Notes: generated by a model from the letters alone, not told the origin. A stretch of 64,000 nucleotides of DNA from Halomonas sp. (GCF_029263665.1 NZ_JAJUFQ010000001.1:248001-312000); one strand, 5' to 3'; shown: positions 43,817 through 54,517, numbered from the stretch's first letter. Translations and numbers: made by a program.

Positions 43817-44670
43817 CGCTGTGCATATAAGCGTTCCGCGTGGTAACGCAGATGATCATCGATAAAACTGGCGATGAAATAATAACTGTGATCATAGCCA
43901 GGCTGACGGCGCAGCGTCAGCGGGTGGTCATGCTTGGCGCATACGGCTTCCAGACGCTCCGGGCACAACTGCTCTTCAAGGAAGTCATCCGCTTCACCCT
44001 GATCAATGAACAGCGGCTGGCGGGAAGCCCCTCGAGCTACCAGTTCGCAGGCATCGTATTGGCTCCACTGACTGATATCGTCCCCCAGATAGGCATTGAA
44101 CGCCTTGCGCCCCCAGGGCACCTGTGTGGGATTGACGATCGGCGCGAAGGCCGAGACCGAACGATAGTGGCCAGGACGGCGCAAGGCCATGATCAAGGCC
44201 CCATGCCCCCCCATCGAATGTCCGCTGATCGATTCCCGGCCATTAAGCGGGAAATGCTGATGTACCACCGAAGGCAATTCCTCGGTGATGTAGTCATACA
44301 TGCGATAGTGAGCCGACCAGGGGGCTTGGCTGGCATTGACATAGAAACCAGCACCGGAGCCCAGGTCATAGCTATCGTGTTCACCGGCCAGGTCCGTCCC
44401 CCTGGGACTGGTATCAGGACACAGGATGGCAACCCCCAGCTCCGATGCCAGCCGGTGAGCACCGGCCTTCTGCATGAAGTTCTCGTCGGTGCAGGTCAGC
44501 CCGGACAACCACCACAGCAATGGCACTTTCTGGGTCTCCGCCTGGGGAGGCAGATAGATGGCAAAGGTCATCTCGCAATCCAGTGCCCGCGAGCGATGAC
44601 GGTAACGCTTGTGCCAACCGCCATGACTGCGATTGGCACTGACCAGTTCCAGTTGTTCGGATATCGACAT
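43813..44670 (-). CDS. fghA: S-formylglutathione hydrolase
   Basis: 285 residues from ATG 44670 (MSISEQLELVSANR). An alpha/beta hydrolase of the esterase D family: LLWWLSGLTCTDENFMQKAGAHRLASELG, the nucleophile elbow SISGHSMGGHGAL (catalytic serine near 149), IDQGEADDFL for the acid region, and the histidine in PGYDHSYYFIASFIDDHLRYH. It hydrolyses S-formylglutathione to formate and glutathione. It is downstream of frmA on the same strand, completing the glutathione-dependent formaldehyde route. The intervening 185 bases carry repeats rather than a gene. Confidence 0.95.
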   Translation of the reverse strand: MSISEQLELVSANRSHGGWHKRYRHRSRALDCEMTFAIYLPPQAETQKVPLLWWLSGLTCTDENFMQKAGAHRLASELGVAILCPDTSPRGTDLAGEHDSYDLGSGAGFYVNASQAPWSAHYRMYDYITEELPSVVHQHFPLNGRESISGHSMGGHGALIMALRRPGHYRSVSAFAPIVNPTQVPWGRKAFNAYLGDDISQWSQYDACELVARGASRQPLFIDQGEADDFLEEQLCPERLEAVCAKHDHPLTLRRQPGYDHSYYFIASFIDDHLRYHAERLYAQR

Positions 44671-44855
44671 GGGAGCACTCTCTGATGACAGTCGGTTCAA
44701 TGGCATTCAAACGGATGGAAGGAGTCCGAGCTTTCCAGGCCCTTGGGTTCCAGGCTGTTTGACTCAGAACCCTTGCGCTCAGAACCCCGCTCGGCCCCTT
44801 TTCGTTCAGGAACTTGAACCCGGGGGGGTGAGTTCAGATCCCCGGGAGTTCAGGC
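44671..44855. repeat. Repeat-bearing gap between frmA and fghA
   Basis: Irregular direct repeats around CTCAGAACCC (44763-44795, period 16) and GTTCAG (44805-44850), plus a G7 run. No gene is seen. It resembles the other repeat-filled gaps. Confidence 0.5.
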
Positions 44856-46007
<1,152 letters not shown>

Positions 46008-46086
46008 CTAGCCCCCATGGCAGACTAGGATAAATAGCATCAACGGCATAACATTGTTGCCATATTGCAATAATGGAAAGATCGTC

Positions 46087-47016
46087 ATGCATCCTTGGGC
46101 CGGCATAGAAGCCTTTGTCGAGGTGGTCCGCCTCGGCTCTTTCGCCAGTGCAGCTCAGCGCCTGGGAGTCTCCAGCTCCCATGTCAGCCGTCAGATCGCT
46201 GCCTTGGAGAAGCGCCTTGACGCACCACTGCTGTACCGCACTACGCGGCGTATTCGCCTAACGGAAGCCGGCCGTCTGTATTACGAGCAATGCGATGCAT
46301 TGGTGGACGGCTTTCGTGATGCCGACGCGGTACTGCGCGACTTCGAGGCCCGGCCTCGGGGAGAGATCGCCTTGACCTGCGCCACTACCTTTGGCGAGCG
46401 CTATATTGCCCCGTTGATCAATGACCTGCTGACACAATATCCACAGCTCAGCGTTCGCCTGCATTTCACCAACAGGAAAGTGGACTTGATCGAGGAAGGT
46501 TTCGATATCGGTATTCGCATGGGCGCACTGGAAGACAGTTCGATGATTGCCCGCCGCCTCACCGATCGCCGTGAATATGTTGTCGGGTCTCCAGATTACT
46601 TTCAGCACTACCCACAACCCCACACGCTTTCGGAGCTGCGACGCCATCGCTGCCTGCATGGTTCCAGGGATCGCTGGAGATTTGCCGTGGATGGCATCGC
46701 TCGGGAGGTCACCGTTCGGGGACCATGGCAAGCCAACTCAGGCCCGGCGCTGCTCGACGCCGTACTCAAGGGGTTGGGGCTGGCCCAGCTACCGGATTAC
46801 TACGTCGAGCAGCACTTGGCCAAAGGACAACTGATCTCTGTCCTCGACGCTTACCGCCACAGTGACACCGGGGTCTGGGCCGTGACACCCCACCACCGCC
46901 AGCGCTCCCCCAAGGTACGCCTGGTCATCGACTACCTTGCCGAACAACTGGCCAGGCGCTTGCCGCCACGCAGCCCTGAGCCCATGAACAGCCTTGAGCG
47001 CCATGAACAGCCCTGA
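46087..47016 (+). CDS. LysR-family regulator beside frmA
   Basis: 309 residues from ATG 46087 (MHPWAGIEAFVEVV), with GGAAAG six bases upstream. The N-terminal helix-turn-helix is GSFASAAQRLGVSSSHVSRQIAALEKRL, with RTTRRIRLTEAGRLYYE after it. The effector domain is a usual LysR periplasmic-binding fold (GEIALTCATTFGERYIAPLINDLL). It is divergent from frmA-fghA, the classic LysR layout. The last ten residues (MNSLERHEQP) are encoded by a 19-bp tandem repeat that continues past the stop. Confidence 0.88.
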   Translation: MHPWAGIEAFVEVVRLGSFASAAQRLGVSSSHVSRQIAALEKRLDAPLLYRTTRRIRLTEAGRLYYEQCDALVDGFRDADAVLRDFEARPRGEIALTCATTFGERYIAPLINDLLTQYPQLSVRLHFTNRKVDLIEEGFDIGIRMGALEDSSMIARRLTDRREYVVGSPDYFQHYPQPHTLSELRRHRCLHGSRDRWRFAVDGIAREVTVRGPWQANSGPALLDAVLKGLGLAQLPDYYVEQHLAKGQLISVLDAYRHSDTGVWAVTPHHRQRSPKVRLVIDYLAEQLARRLPPRSPEPMNSLERHEQP

Positions 47017-47056
47017 GCGCCATGAACAGCCTTGAACTCATGAACAACCCTGGGCG
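46982..47056. repeat. 19-bp tandem repeat, about four copies
   Basis: Unit CCATGAACAGCCTTGAGCG at 46982, 47001 and 47020, then a degenerate copy. The first two copies lie in the 3' end of the LysR gene, so the protein tail is repeat-derived. Confidence 0.85.
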
Positions 47057-47189
47057 TTACTGATATTGAGTAATGAGCGCCAACAAGAACCCCCGAACAG
47101 CGCTCCAGCAGATTCCCATCCGCTTCAAGGCCATTCGGGGGTGAGGAGCTCACGACACCATGTGCTTGTAGTGGCACCTGGCGTTGGGG

Positions 47190-48473
47190 CTATTTGCTGC
47201 TGCAGCTGGGCACACCGTTGGTGAAGAAGTCCTTCGGCACAAAGCGGGCCTCGGTGGTGATCAGGTTGTTCTCCTCATCCCAGACCATCGGCTTGTCCCA
47301 GACCAACTCACCTTGCGGCGATACCTCCAGAACACGACCACCTTCCGCCTCGGTAAGCAGGATATTGCCATCCGGCAATGTCTGATGTTTACCACGCCGC
47401 CAGCTATAGAAAGGCACCTGATCGGACCCCGCGAAGACGGTTTCGACAGTCTCCCTCCCTTGCTCGCTGGGACGGATCTGACGAATCTTGGTGGCCCCTG
47501 AACCTGTCGCATTGTCGAACACAGTGATGGTGCCATCGGGCTCGAAATCCGGGTCATGCTGCTTGAACCAGGGGCCATAGTGCCACCACTTCATGCGCCC
47601 GGTATCGGGATCGACGACAGTGATGAGGTTCAGCTCACGCATACTGAGCAAGACATCGCCTGCTTCGAACATTGGGAAGGCATCTGCCATATCCGCACGC
47701 AGAGGCTCGGCATCATTGATATGAAATGGATCGTTCAGACGGCGGATTTTCTCACTCGCGCTTTCGGGGGTACGAGTACGAATATCGAGCATGGCCTGCT
47801 GCATGCCACCATCCGCAGGGACCATGTCCTCTTTGATATCCAGCCGTTTCAGAACCTCCCCGGTATCTTCATCGAGCCATGCCACGCCATCTTTAAACAA
47901 GGTCACGATATGCCCTTCGCCATCGCGGGTAATGGAATGGTGGTAAGCCCCGTTCTGTACCCACATCGGTTCACCACAGGCGTCGATGCGTGCAATGGCA
48001 TTACCAGCATCGAAAGTCAGGATCAGCGAGCCATCTTCCATGACCTCCATGCCATGCAACATGACATTCTGCGGTTCATGCTCGGTATCAAGCTTGTCGT
48101 AATGCACCGGCCAGCGATATACCTCGTTGCCGTCATTATCAAACAGACGAACCACATGGAATGACTCATCCTGGTTCTCATTCAGGCCAGCGATGAGCAC
48201 ATAGCCATCCGCCGAGAACTTTCCGGATTCACTGCGATCCGGTCCTGTATCGGTATCAGCACCACCCGGGGCCACAAGATGCCGTGTCGGCTCCAGGCCA
48301 TAGTCATTCTTCCAGTTCTTGGCAATATCAGTCAGTGTACGCTGCGCAAGCTCGACTTGTGGGGCAGGAAACCAGTTGCGCCAGGCCGCGAAAGCGCCAT
48401 AAATCACAGCAATGACAACCAGCGACACGATGAAGACAATAGAACCTATACGGTCAGAAAAAGACGATTTCAC
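47190..48473 (-). CDS. Arylsulfotransferase-like (ASST family) membrane-anchored protein
   Basis: 427 residues. One N-terminal membrane anchor (IGSIVFIVSLVVIAVIYGAF) precedes a large periplasmic domain with repeated beta-propeller blades such as YVLIAGLNENQ, EVMEDGSLILTFDAGNAIARID, YHHSITRDGEGHIVTLFKDG and PDGNILLTEAEGGRVLEVSPQG. These suit the arylsulfotransferase family. ASST proteins transfer sulfate between phenolic compounds without PAPS; whether this one does is not shown. It lies 36 bases after the sulfotransferase gene. It ends with CSSK. Confidence 0.75.
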   Translation of the reverse strand: MKSSFSDRIGSIVFIVSLVVIAVIYGAFAAWRNWFPAPQVELAQRTLTDIAKNWKNDYGLEPTRHLVAPGGADTDTGPDRSESGKFSADGYVLIAGLNENQDESFHVVRLFDNDGNEVYRWPVHYDKLDTEHEPQNVMLHGMEVMEDGSLILTFDAGNAIARIDACGEPMWVQNGAYHHSITRDGEGHIVTLFKDGVAWLDEDTGEVLKRLDIKEDMVPADGGMQQAMLDIRTRTPESASEKIRRLNDPFHINDAEPLRADMADAFPMFEAGDVLLSMRELNLITVVDPDTGRMKWWHYGPWFKQHDPDFEPDGTITVFDNATGSGATKIRQIRPSEQGRETVETVFAGSDQVPFYSWRRGKHQTLPDGNILLTEAEGGRVLEVSPQGELVWDKPMVWDEENNLITTEARFVPKDFFTNGVPSCSSK

Positions 48474-48509
48474 AGAGCAGACATCCTTTCATTTGGGCGG
48501 CACTCGCAC

Positions 48510-49991
48510 TTAAAGTGCCCGTTCCTGGAGTTGTGCGTAAAGATCATTGGCACGCTGTACCAGATCAGGGGAGGCATTAGGCAGTTCAGGCGAAACACCA
48601 GGCGCCCGGAACATCTCGGAAGCTGCATTGAAAGCCTCGCGATGCTCAACCCCCAGCACCTCAGCAAGCATCGGCAACTGGGCCTCTGGGTCACGGCTCA
48701 GTGCAGCATGATCAACAAAGACAGACGCCACGGGAGCCGTGCTCAACACATGCTCGTAAGCCGCAATCCAGTAACGCAGCCAGTAATCAGCACGCTCAGC
48801 ACCTTCTGCACCTTGCGGAGCCCCAGGAAAGGCGATGGGACGCAGTGCAGCACCGAACTCGAAATGTCCAATCCCTTCCATGTACTGTCGGGCAAAGCGG
48901 TCACGCGAGTGAAGATCAGCAAAGCGCTGATGCTGGCGCATCAATGATGAAATCTGTGACGCAGGGTCGCGCACGGGGATCACTATCTGGGCCTCGGGAA
49001 ACGCGGCATCCAGTAGTGGCAAGCGAGCAATATTCGCGTTGTTCTTCGACACATAACGCTGCGAACCAGGCACACTGGCCACGATCTTGCGCATATGCCG
49101 AGAAAGAAATTCCTCGAATTCAGGGTTACGATCTTCAGCCCCCCAGAGCTCGATGCTCTTGTCAGTGTAATGTTCGCCCCAGAAAGCCATCCAGACCATT
49201 TCCTCGAAGGCTTCTGGACTATCGAAGTCCACTGCAATCCCATCGCCATGCGCACGTTCGGACTTTTCACCCTTCTTGCGAAACATGCTCGAAAAACGCC
49301 CCCATAGTAATGGCGACATGGTGAATGGCATGTTGCGATAGGAAGCCGAAGCAAATTCCTCCTGGCGGGCCAGCAGTTCCAGCAGAATGGTCGTTCCGGC
49401 ACGCGGCAGCGAGGTCACGAAGACCGGCCTGCCCACTTGGGTTTCGGCTAGCGTACCTTTCCAAAGCTTGTCTTCGAATGACGATAACGCGATCTGACGA
49501 GATGGTGAGGAAAAAGCGTAGTTATGCAGCGCCTTGTCAATCGCGGAATACGGTACTTCTTCGCGAGCAGCCGCGGCATCCTCTGCCGTTTCAGTATCCG
49601 CCTGCGGGCTTCGTTTCTTCAATTTTCCACTGAGAACCCAAAGTATAATGGCCCCCAAGGAAGACCACAGGATGAATGACCAACTGGTAGCAATCGCCAT
49701 CACTTGATCTGTAGTGAACAGGTCAAGCGCATCTCCTGCCAGAACGAACAGCGCAGCAGCCACACAGGCTGCCACGCCAATGGCCAACAGAATGAAGAAC
49801 GTTTTCATCAAGGAAAGGGACGCACGCTGAATACTCTTTTCCTTGATGTCATCGCTCAGATCCGGATCCGTGATCACGCCCATTGCATCCTGGGCCACCT
49901 TTATCACCTGCAAGGCATGGCGCTCTGCTGCCAGCACACGCAACACCATGACAAAGGCAACAAGCCCTGCAATCAATGCAGCAAGAGCCAT
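48510..49991 (-). CDS. Membrane-anchored PAPS-type sulfotransferase
   Basis: 493 residues. Two or three N-terminal membrane segments (LAALIAGLVAFVMVLRVL; TFFILLAIGVAACVAAALFVLAG; SFILWSSLGAIILWVLSG) precede a soluble sulfotransferase domain. The 5'-phosphosulfate loop is FVTSLPRAGTTILLELL (about residues 192-208). The 3'-phosphate region is VIPVRDPASQISSLMRQHQRF. The start overlaps the preceding stop by one base (TAATG), so it is translationally coupled to the small membrane gene. The acceptor is unknown; a surface glycan or lipid is plausible given the membrane anchor. Confidence 0.8.
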   Translation of the reverse strand: MALAALIAGLVAFVMVLRVLAAERHALQVIKVAQDAMGVITDPDLSDDIKEKSIQRASLSLMKTFFILLAIGVAACVAAALFVLAGDALDLFTTDQVMAIATSWSFILWSSLGAIILWVLSGKLKKRSPQADTETAEDAAAAREEVPYSAIDKALHNYAFSSPSRQIALSSFEDKLWKGTLAETQVGRPVFVTSLPRAGTTILLELLARQEEFASASYRNMPFTMSPLLWGRFSSMFRKKGEKSERAHGDGIAVDFDSPEAFEEMVWMAFWGEHYTDKSIELWGAEDRNPEFEEFLSRHMRKIVASVPGSQRYVSKNNANIARLPLLDAAFPEAQIVIPVRDPASQISSLMRQHQRFADLHSRDRFARQYMEGIGHFEFGAALRPIAFPGAPQGAEGAERADYWLRYWIAAYEHVLSTAPVASVFVDHAALSRDPEAQLPMLAEVLGVEHREAFNAASEMFRAPGVSPELPNASPDLVQRANDLYAQLQERAL

Positions 49992-50284
49992 TACTGGGAA
50001 CCTCGTGAATCATCCGAGGCTTCCTCGGCCTGCACATTTTCCTGAGTACTAGCCGTACGCTTCTTGCGCATCAACCGCTTCAGCGGGTACCAGACGAAGC
50101 CGACTACCGCCAGCACCAGGGCCAGAATGACGGCGATCATGGTGCCGATTGCAGTAAGCCCAGCCCCTGGGCCTACATAGGCAAACGCCGGGGTAGCAGC
50201 CAAACTGGAGGAGACAAGCACCAGACTAGCGAGACCCAGGCTTCGTTGACAAAAGGCTCGTTGAAAAGGGATCCGTTGAAACAT
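49991..50284 (-). CDS. Small exported membrane protein with YVGPGAGL motif
   Basis: 97 residues from ATG 50284, with AAAGGAG about eight bases upstream. A signal peptide ends in ATPAFA near residue 35. The mature N-terminus YVGPGAGLTAIG is followed by one membrane helix (TMIAVILALVLAVVGFVWYPL), a basic stretch (KRLMRKKR) and a polar tail. I have no function for it. Its tight coupling to the sulfotransferase suggests a partner or anchor in the same membrane process. Confidence 0.7.
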   Translation of the reverse strand: MFQRIPFQRAFCQRSLGLASLVLVSSSLAATPAFAYVGPGAGLTAIGTMIAVILALVLAVVGFVWYPLKRLMRKKRTASTQENVQAEEASDDSRGSQ

Positions 50285-50775
50285 GAGAAGGCTCCTTTGA
50301 GTCAAGCAATCCTATAAATTGAATACCTCGTAAAGTGGACTATGCAGTAAACGACTTGTTCCCTAAATTCTTGCCCAGTTTTTATATGTTGCTCACTAGC
50401 GACAGGGTTAATTAATCCCTTAAGAATCACAACCTGTTCTGACATGAGAATGGCATAAAAAAACACCTCTGAGCCAGGATATAGTATCCAGGTTCAGAGG
50501 TGTCGTTCGTCCAAAAAATGACGGAATCACCCGATCCAGCAACTTGCAACAGGCCCAACAGCTCACTTACATTCAAAGCCTGCCAAAACCAAAAAAAACA
50601 CTCATATTCAACAGGTTAAAAAATATTTTAGACCTGATTTCGTTCAAAAGTCACATATAGCTTCCAGCCCACATAAATTCAGTCACGTGAACAAGAAGCA
50701 CCTGAATATAAAACACTTTTCTGATGGACTTACATGAGCCGGTTTATATAGACCGCCTTCTTACTCAGACATTCC
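50285..50775. other. A+T-rich intergenic region with one terminator, no gene
   Basis: About 490 bases between the small membrane protein start and the serine dehydratase stop. Apart from the hairpin at 50457-50503, I see no gene, and the promoter of the sulfotransferase run should lie near 50290-50450. Confidence 0.5.
50457..50503 (-). terminator. Intrinsic terminator after the serine dehydratase gene
   Basis: Stem ACACCTCTGA / TCAGAGGTGT extended by CC/GG pairs. On the minus strand it is followed by seven T residues. It is about 270 bases past the stop, so the message has a long 3' end. Confidence 0.85.
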
Positions 50776-52155
50776 TCAGCATTCGATGGCATTTACCGCC
50801 AGACCACCTCGCGAGGTTTCCTTATATTTCTCCTGCATGTCAGCACCGGTATCACGCATGGTACGAATCGCCTGATCCAGAGATATAAAGTGATCCCCAT
50901 CTCCTCGGCATGCCATCAGTGCCGCATTGATGGCTTTTACCGAGGCAATCGCATTTCTCTCGATACAGGGAACCTGAACCAGGCCGCCAACCGGGTCACA
51001 GGTCAGGCCAAGGTTGTGCTCAAGCCCAATCTCGGCAGCATTCTCCACCTGGGGAACACTTCCTCCCATGACCTCAGCCAGCCCTGCCGCTGCCATAGCG
51101 CAGGCCGAGCCGACTTCTCCCTGGCAGCCAACCTCGGCCCCGGAAATGGACGCGTTCTTCTTGCACAGAGTCCCGACGGCCGCGGCAGTAAGCAGGAAAT
51201 TGACGACATCCTTCTCGCAGGCACCTGGTTGAAACTTCATGTAGTAATGCAGCACTGCCGGAATGATCCCTGCTGCACCGTTGGTCGGTGCAGTGACCAT
51301 ACGTCCGCCAGCGGCATTTTCTTCATTCACTGCCAGGGCGTAGACATTGACCCAATCCATGGCCGAGAACGTGGAAGCAATCAGGCCTGCATCATCAGCC
51401 ATGGCTTCCAGGCGACGATAGAGAGCGGCAGCACGACGCTTGACATTGAGGCCACCTGGCAGAATGCCTTCATTGTGAACGCCCCGTTCGACACATTCCT
51501 GCATGGCCTGCCAGATATCCCATAAGCCTGCGCGTACTTCAGCTTCCGGGCGCCAGGCCTTTTCGTTCTCCATCATCAGCTCGCTGATCGACATGTCGTG
51601 AAGACGACACAGGGCCATCAACTCGGCGCCGCTGTTGAAGTCGTACGGCAACGCCGTATGATCAGTATCCAGGGAGCCTTCCTGGGCCTGAGCCTCATCG
51701 ATGACAAAGCCACCACCGATGGAATAATAGGTTTCACGACGCAGCTCTTCGCCATGGCCCTTGGCGACCAGCGTCATCGCATTGGGATGGTAAGGCAGGT
51801 TTTCCTCGTGCCACAGCAAGTCACGAGCCCAGACAAAGGGCACGGCGACATGTCCCCCCAGCATCAGCGTCTGGCTTTCAAGCAGTTCCTCGATGCAAGG
51901 GCCGACAATGCTTGGGTCAATCGTATCGGGACGCTCGCCCATCAATCCCATGAGTGTCGCCCGATCAGTGGCATGCCCCTTTCCGGTAGCAGACAACGAG
52001 CCATAAAGGTGCACTTCAACACCGGCAACACGCTCAAGCAATTCATCGCGACGCAGGCCAGCGACGAAGTCATATGCCGCCCTCATCGGCCCCACGGTGT
52101 GAGAACTGGACGGTCCGATACCGATCTTGAACAAGTCGAATACGCTGATCGCCAT
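50776..52155 (-). CDS. sdaA: L-serine ammonia-lyase (iron-sulfur type)
   Basis: 459 residues from ATG 52155 ([24 protein letters not shown]), with AGAGGT eight bases upstream. It is a single-chain bacterial type: beta domain first, then the alpha domain with [4Fe-4S] cysteines in [35 protein letters not shown] and the C-terminal AIEC. It deaminates serine to pyruvate and ammonia, the last step from betaine-derived glycine. It is divergent from a LysR gene. The Pseudomonas betaine locus likewise carries a serine dehydratase next to gbdR. Confidence 0.95.
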   Translation of the reverse strand: MAISVFDLFKIGIGPSSSHTVGPMRAAYDFVAGLRRDELLERVAGVEVHLYGSLSATGKGHATDRATLMGLMGERPDTIDPSIVGPCIEELLESQTLMLGGHVAVPFVWARDLLWHEENLPYHPNAMTLVAKGHGEELRRETYYSIGGGFVIDEAQAQEGSLDTDHTALPYDFNSGAELMALCRLHDMSISELMMENEKAWRPEAEVRAGLWDIWQAMQECVERGVHNEGILPGGLNVKRRAAALYRRLEAMADDAGLIASTFSAMDWVNVYALAVNEENAAGGRMVTAPTNGAAGIIPAVLHYYMKFQPGACEKDVVNFLLTAAAVGTLCKKNASISGAEVGCQGEVGSACAMAAAGLAEVMGGSVPQVENAAEIGLEHNLGLTCDPVGGLVQVPCIERNAIASVKAINAALMACRGDGDHFISLDQAIRTMRDTGADMQEKYKETSRGGLAVNAIEC

Positions 52156-52392
52156 GGGGGAGAACCTCTTGTTATATGCTGCCGGGAGGGTGTCTTGAGA
52201 CACTTTTCATAGGTTATTCAGGGATGCACGGTCATGCGGTAGGGAAAGGCCAGTCATCAATTTCACTAAAGCCTCTTGTTACCCCCTCCCTCTTTAGCGC
52301 TATGATGGATCTCATCAAGCCGCACAACAACATAGAATATCTGGCTTAAGCTATAGCTCAGCTAAACCATAATTGGAGCGTATCACTTCCCT

Positions 52393-53304
52393 ATGAGTCG
52401 CCTGCTTAATGCCCAGACCCACGCCTGGCTGAAAGGCTTTGCCGTGAGCGCTCGTCACCTTTCCTTTACTCGTGCGGCAGAGGAACTGCATGTGACGACG
52501 GGTGCCGTCAGCCAACAGATCAAGCAACTGGAAGATCGCCTTGGGTTCAAGCTGTTCCTGCGCCTGCCACGCAGGTTGGAACTGACAGAGGAAGGCAAAC
52601 GCCTGGCGGCAGTAGTGGAAGATGCCTATCAGGCCGTAGGGCTTGAAGTGAACCGCTTGCGCAGCGGCGTCATGAGCGGTGTGATTCGACTACGATCAGT
52701 ACCGTCTTTCCTGAACAAGTGGCTGATGCCGCGCTTGCCGCGCTTGCAGGCGCGCTTCCCAGACATCGAGCTGCATATCACCTCTGAAGATAGCAACATC
52801 TCCCTGCGTGATGGCAACTTTGACCTGGCCATCGACCTCAACGATGGCCAATACCCAGGGTTGACCATCACCCCCCTGATGGAGGAGCGCATCTTCCCGG
52901 TATGCTCTCCCGGTCTTTTACGTGGCCGCCCTCCCTTGCGCACCCCCGAGGATCTGGCCTGGTACCCACTTCTGCATGACATTACCGCCTGGCGTGGCAG
53001 CCATGAGTATGGTGAATGGCACCACTACCTCTCGGCCATTGACGCCCCGCCCATCAACCTGGAACGTGGCTACACCTTCAACCGCAATCACCTGACCATG
53101 GCAGCAGCCATTGCCGGCATGGGGGTCGCCATTGCGCGGGAAACACTGATCACCAGCGAGCTGGATAGCGGTGCACTGATTGCCCCCTTCCGTACCCGCG
53201 TCGACACCGGCAAGCACTATGGGATTGTTCATGCCAGTGGCGCCCTGGATGACCGTCGAGTCAGGGCCGTGCACGATTGGATCGTGGAAGAGGCGCAGCG
53301 CTGA
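52393..53304 (+). CDS. LysR-family regulator (GcvA-like) divergent from serine dehydratase
   Basis: 303 residues. The helix-turn-helix is LSFTRAAEELHVTTGAVSQQIKQLEDRLGFKLF, followed by RLPRRLELTEEGKRLA. The HVTxGAVSxQI phrase and effector-domain start (GVIRLRSVPSFLNKWLMPRLPRLQARFPDIELHI) are of the GcvA type, which responds to glycine in E. coli. It is divergent from sdaA across 237 bases, so control of serine or glycine breakdown is likely (inference). Confidence 0.87.
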   Translation: MSRLLNAQTHAWLKGFAVSARHLSFTRAAEELHVTTGAVSQQIKQLEDRLGFKLFLRLPRRLELTEEGKRLAAVVEDAYQAVGLEVNRLRSGVMSGVIRLRSVPSFLNKWLMPRLPRLQARFPDIELHITSEDSNISLRDGNFDLAIDLNDGQYPGLTITPLMEERIFPVCSPGLLRGRPPLRTPEDLAWYPLLHDITAWRGSHEYGEWHHYLSAIDAPPINLERGYTFNRNHLTMAAAIAGMGVAIARETLITSELDSGALIAPFRTRVDTGKHYGIVHASGALDDRRVRAVHDWIVEEAQR

Positions 53305-53344
53305 CCTTGATGGGTGAGACATTAGCACCTTGCCTTGAAGTCTC

Positions 53345-53428
53345 GTGCCAACCACCTCTGCACCAACTCCCTCTTGCACTAACGACTTCTTGCACTAACG
53401 ACCTCTTGCACCAACTACCTCTTGCGCC
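53345..53428. repeat. 16-bp tandem repeat, five imperfect copies
   Basis: Units such as GCACTAACGACCTCTT at 53360, 53376, 53392 and 53408, with a diverged first copy at 53345. It lies downstream of the LysR gene and upstream of the membrane protein promoter. Confidence 0.85.
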
Positions 53429-53462
53429 CCGGCAAGATAACGCCTCAATCCAAAATAACGAT

Positions 53463-53491
53463 TAAGCAAAGAAATGTAACTAAGGTATAAT
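53463..53491 (+). promoter_or_regulatory. Probable sigma-70 promoter of the membrane protein gene
   Basis: TATAAT at 53486-53491 is a perfect -10 element. The -35 at about 53463 (TAAGCA) is weak. The distance to the ATG at 53525 is 33 bases. Confidence 0.5.
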
Positions 53492-53524
53492 AGTCGGCTT
53501 TCAAATCCCCTTTGGAGGCCAGGG

Positions 53525-54238
53525 ATGTCAAAATCGCCCACTTCTCCACCCCCTACCATCAGCTTCCGCCAGACATGCCTGCGAGCCCTTGTTTATCTGC
53601 TGGGTATCGGTGGCATCATGCAAGGCGTGCTATGGGAAGCCGGATTGTCACCGGACATCCGCTTCAGCGAACTAGGGTTCACCGAGATCACTCAGTCAAT
53701 CCTTCTTCTGAGCTGCTGCTTGCTGCTGCTCTATACCCGCCAGGTTCTTGGCGCCCTGCCTAGGGTCACATTGCTGATGCTGGGCCTGCTGGGGAGTGCC
53801 CTTATTCGTGAGCAGGATGCCTTTCTCGACATTTATGTATTCGATGGCGCCTGGCAGACACTGGTCACGCTACTGGTGCTACCGATTCTCTATCAGACCA
53901 TTCGCCATCGGCATGCCTTCTTAAAGGAGTTTGAAAGCATCTCCGACAGCTTCGCCTTTGGCGTGTTCGCTTCCGGCTTTCTATGTACCTTCGCCTTCTC
54001 TCGCCTGTTCGGGCGCGGGGCCATGTGGGAAACCCTGCTTGGCAATAACTACGACAGGATCTTCAAGGATGCTGCCGAAGAAGTGGTCGAGCTATTCGGC
54101 TATGTGCTATTGCTCTACGCGGTCATCGAATTGTGTCTCTGGGCACGGCGCCGGTTTTCAGCCTCCAGCAAACAGACGCCCGCCCCTCAATCGCAAAGCG
54201 ATCTCGTGCAACAGCAACAGCAGCAGAAGAAACAGTGA
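53525..54238 (+). CDS. Hypothetical inner-membrane protein
   Basis: 237 residues with a GGAGG seven bases before the ATG. About five or six hydrophobic segments are seen (ALVYLLGIGGIMQGVLW; ILLLSCCLLLLYT; VTLLMLGLLGSAL; WQTLVTLLVLPILY; FGVFASGFLCTFAF; LFGYVLLLYAVIELCLWA). Acidic loops (REQDAFLDIYVFDGAW; DAAEEVVELFG) lie between them. The C-terminal tail is low-complexity, ending in a run of Gln and Lys. I recognise no family with confidence. It is single and unlinked to a neighbour by operon structure. Confidence 0.65.
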   Translation: MSKSPTSPPPTISFRQTCLRALVYLLGIGGIMQGVLWEAGLSPDIRFSELGFTEITQSILLLSCCLLLLYTRQVLGALPRVTLLMLGLLGSALIREQDAFLDIYVFDGAWQTLVTLLVLPILYQTIRHRHAFLKEFESISDSFAFGVFASGFLCTFAFSRLFGRGAMWETLLGNNYDRIFKDAAEEVVELFGYVLLLYAVIELCLWARRRFSASSKQTPAPQSQSDLVQQQQQQKKQ

Positions 54239-54298
54239 GAAGAAGTTGATGTGAGCTCAAGAACGAGCTGACAAAGGCCATGGATAATGGCTAGGCAA

Positions 54299-54323
54299 GG
54301 CGACATCCGCCGGGGATGTCGCC
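54299..54323 (+). terminator. Hairpin after the membrane protein gene
   Basis: GGCGACATCC / GGATGTCGCC, a 10-bp stem with a five-base loop, 60 bases past the stop. It lacks a T tract, so its action as a terminator is uncertain. Confidence 0.4.
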
Positions 54324-54443
54324 AGAATTGAGCGACTTGGATAGTCCCCATGATAGTCCCACGGCACGGCACCGCATCTCAACGCAGCATAATCGAGCAC
54401 CGTAACTTGCCAGTCACCTGATACGACAATGCCCTGATATACG

Positions 54444-54475
54444 ACAATGCCCGTGGATCTCTCCACGGGCATTGT
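54444..54475. terminator. Terminator hairpin between the membrane protein and rpoD
   Basis: A 13-bp perfect stem ACAATGCCCGTGG / CCACGGGCATTGT, followed on the plus strand by CATTTTC. It lies 43 bases after the rpoD stop on the minus strand. A partial duplicate of its left arm (ACGACAATGCCC) precedes it. Confidence 0.75.
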
Positions 54476-54517
54476 CATTTTCAGCAGCGTGCTTTCAGCA
54501 TCGCCCTCGACGTACGA

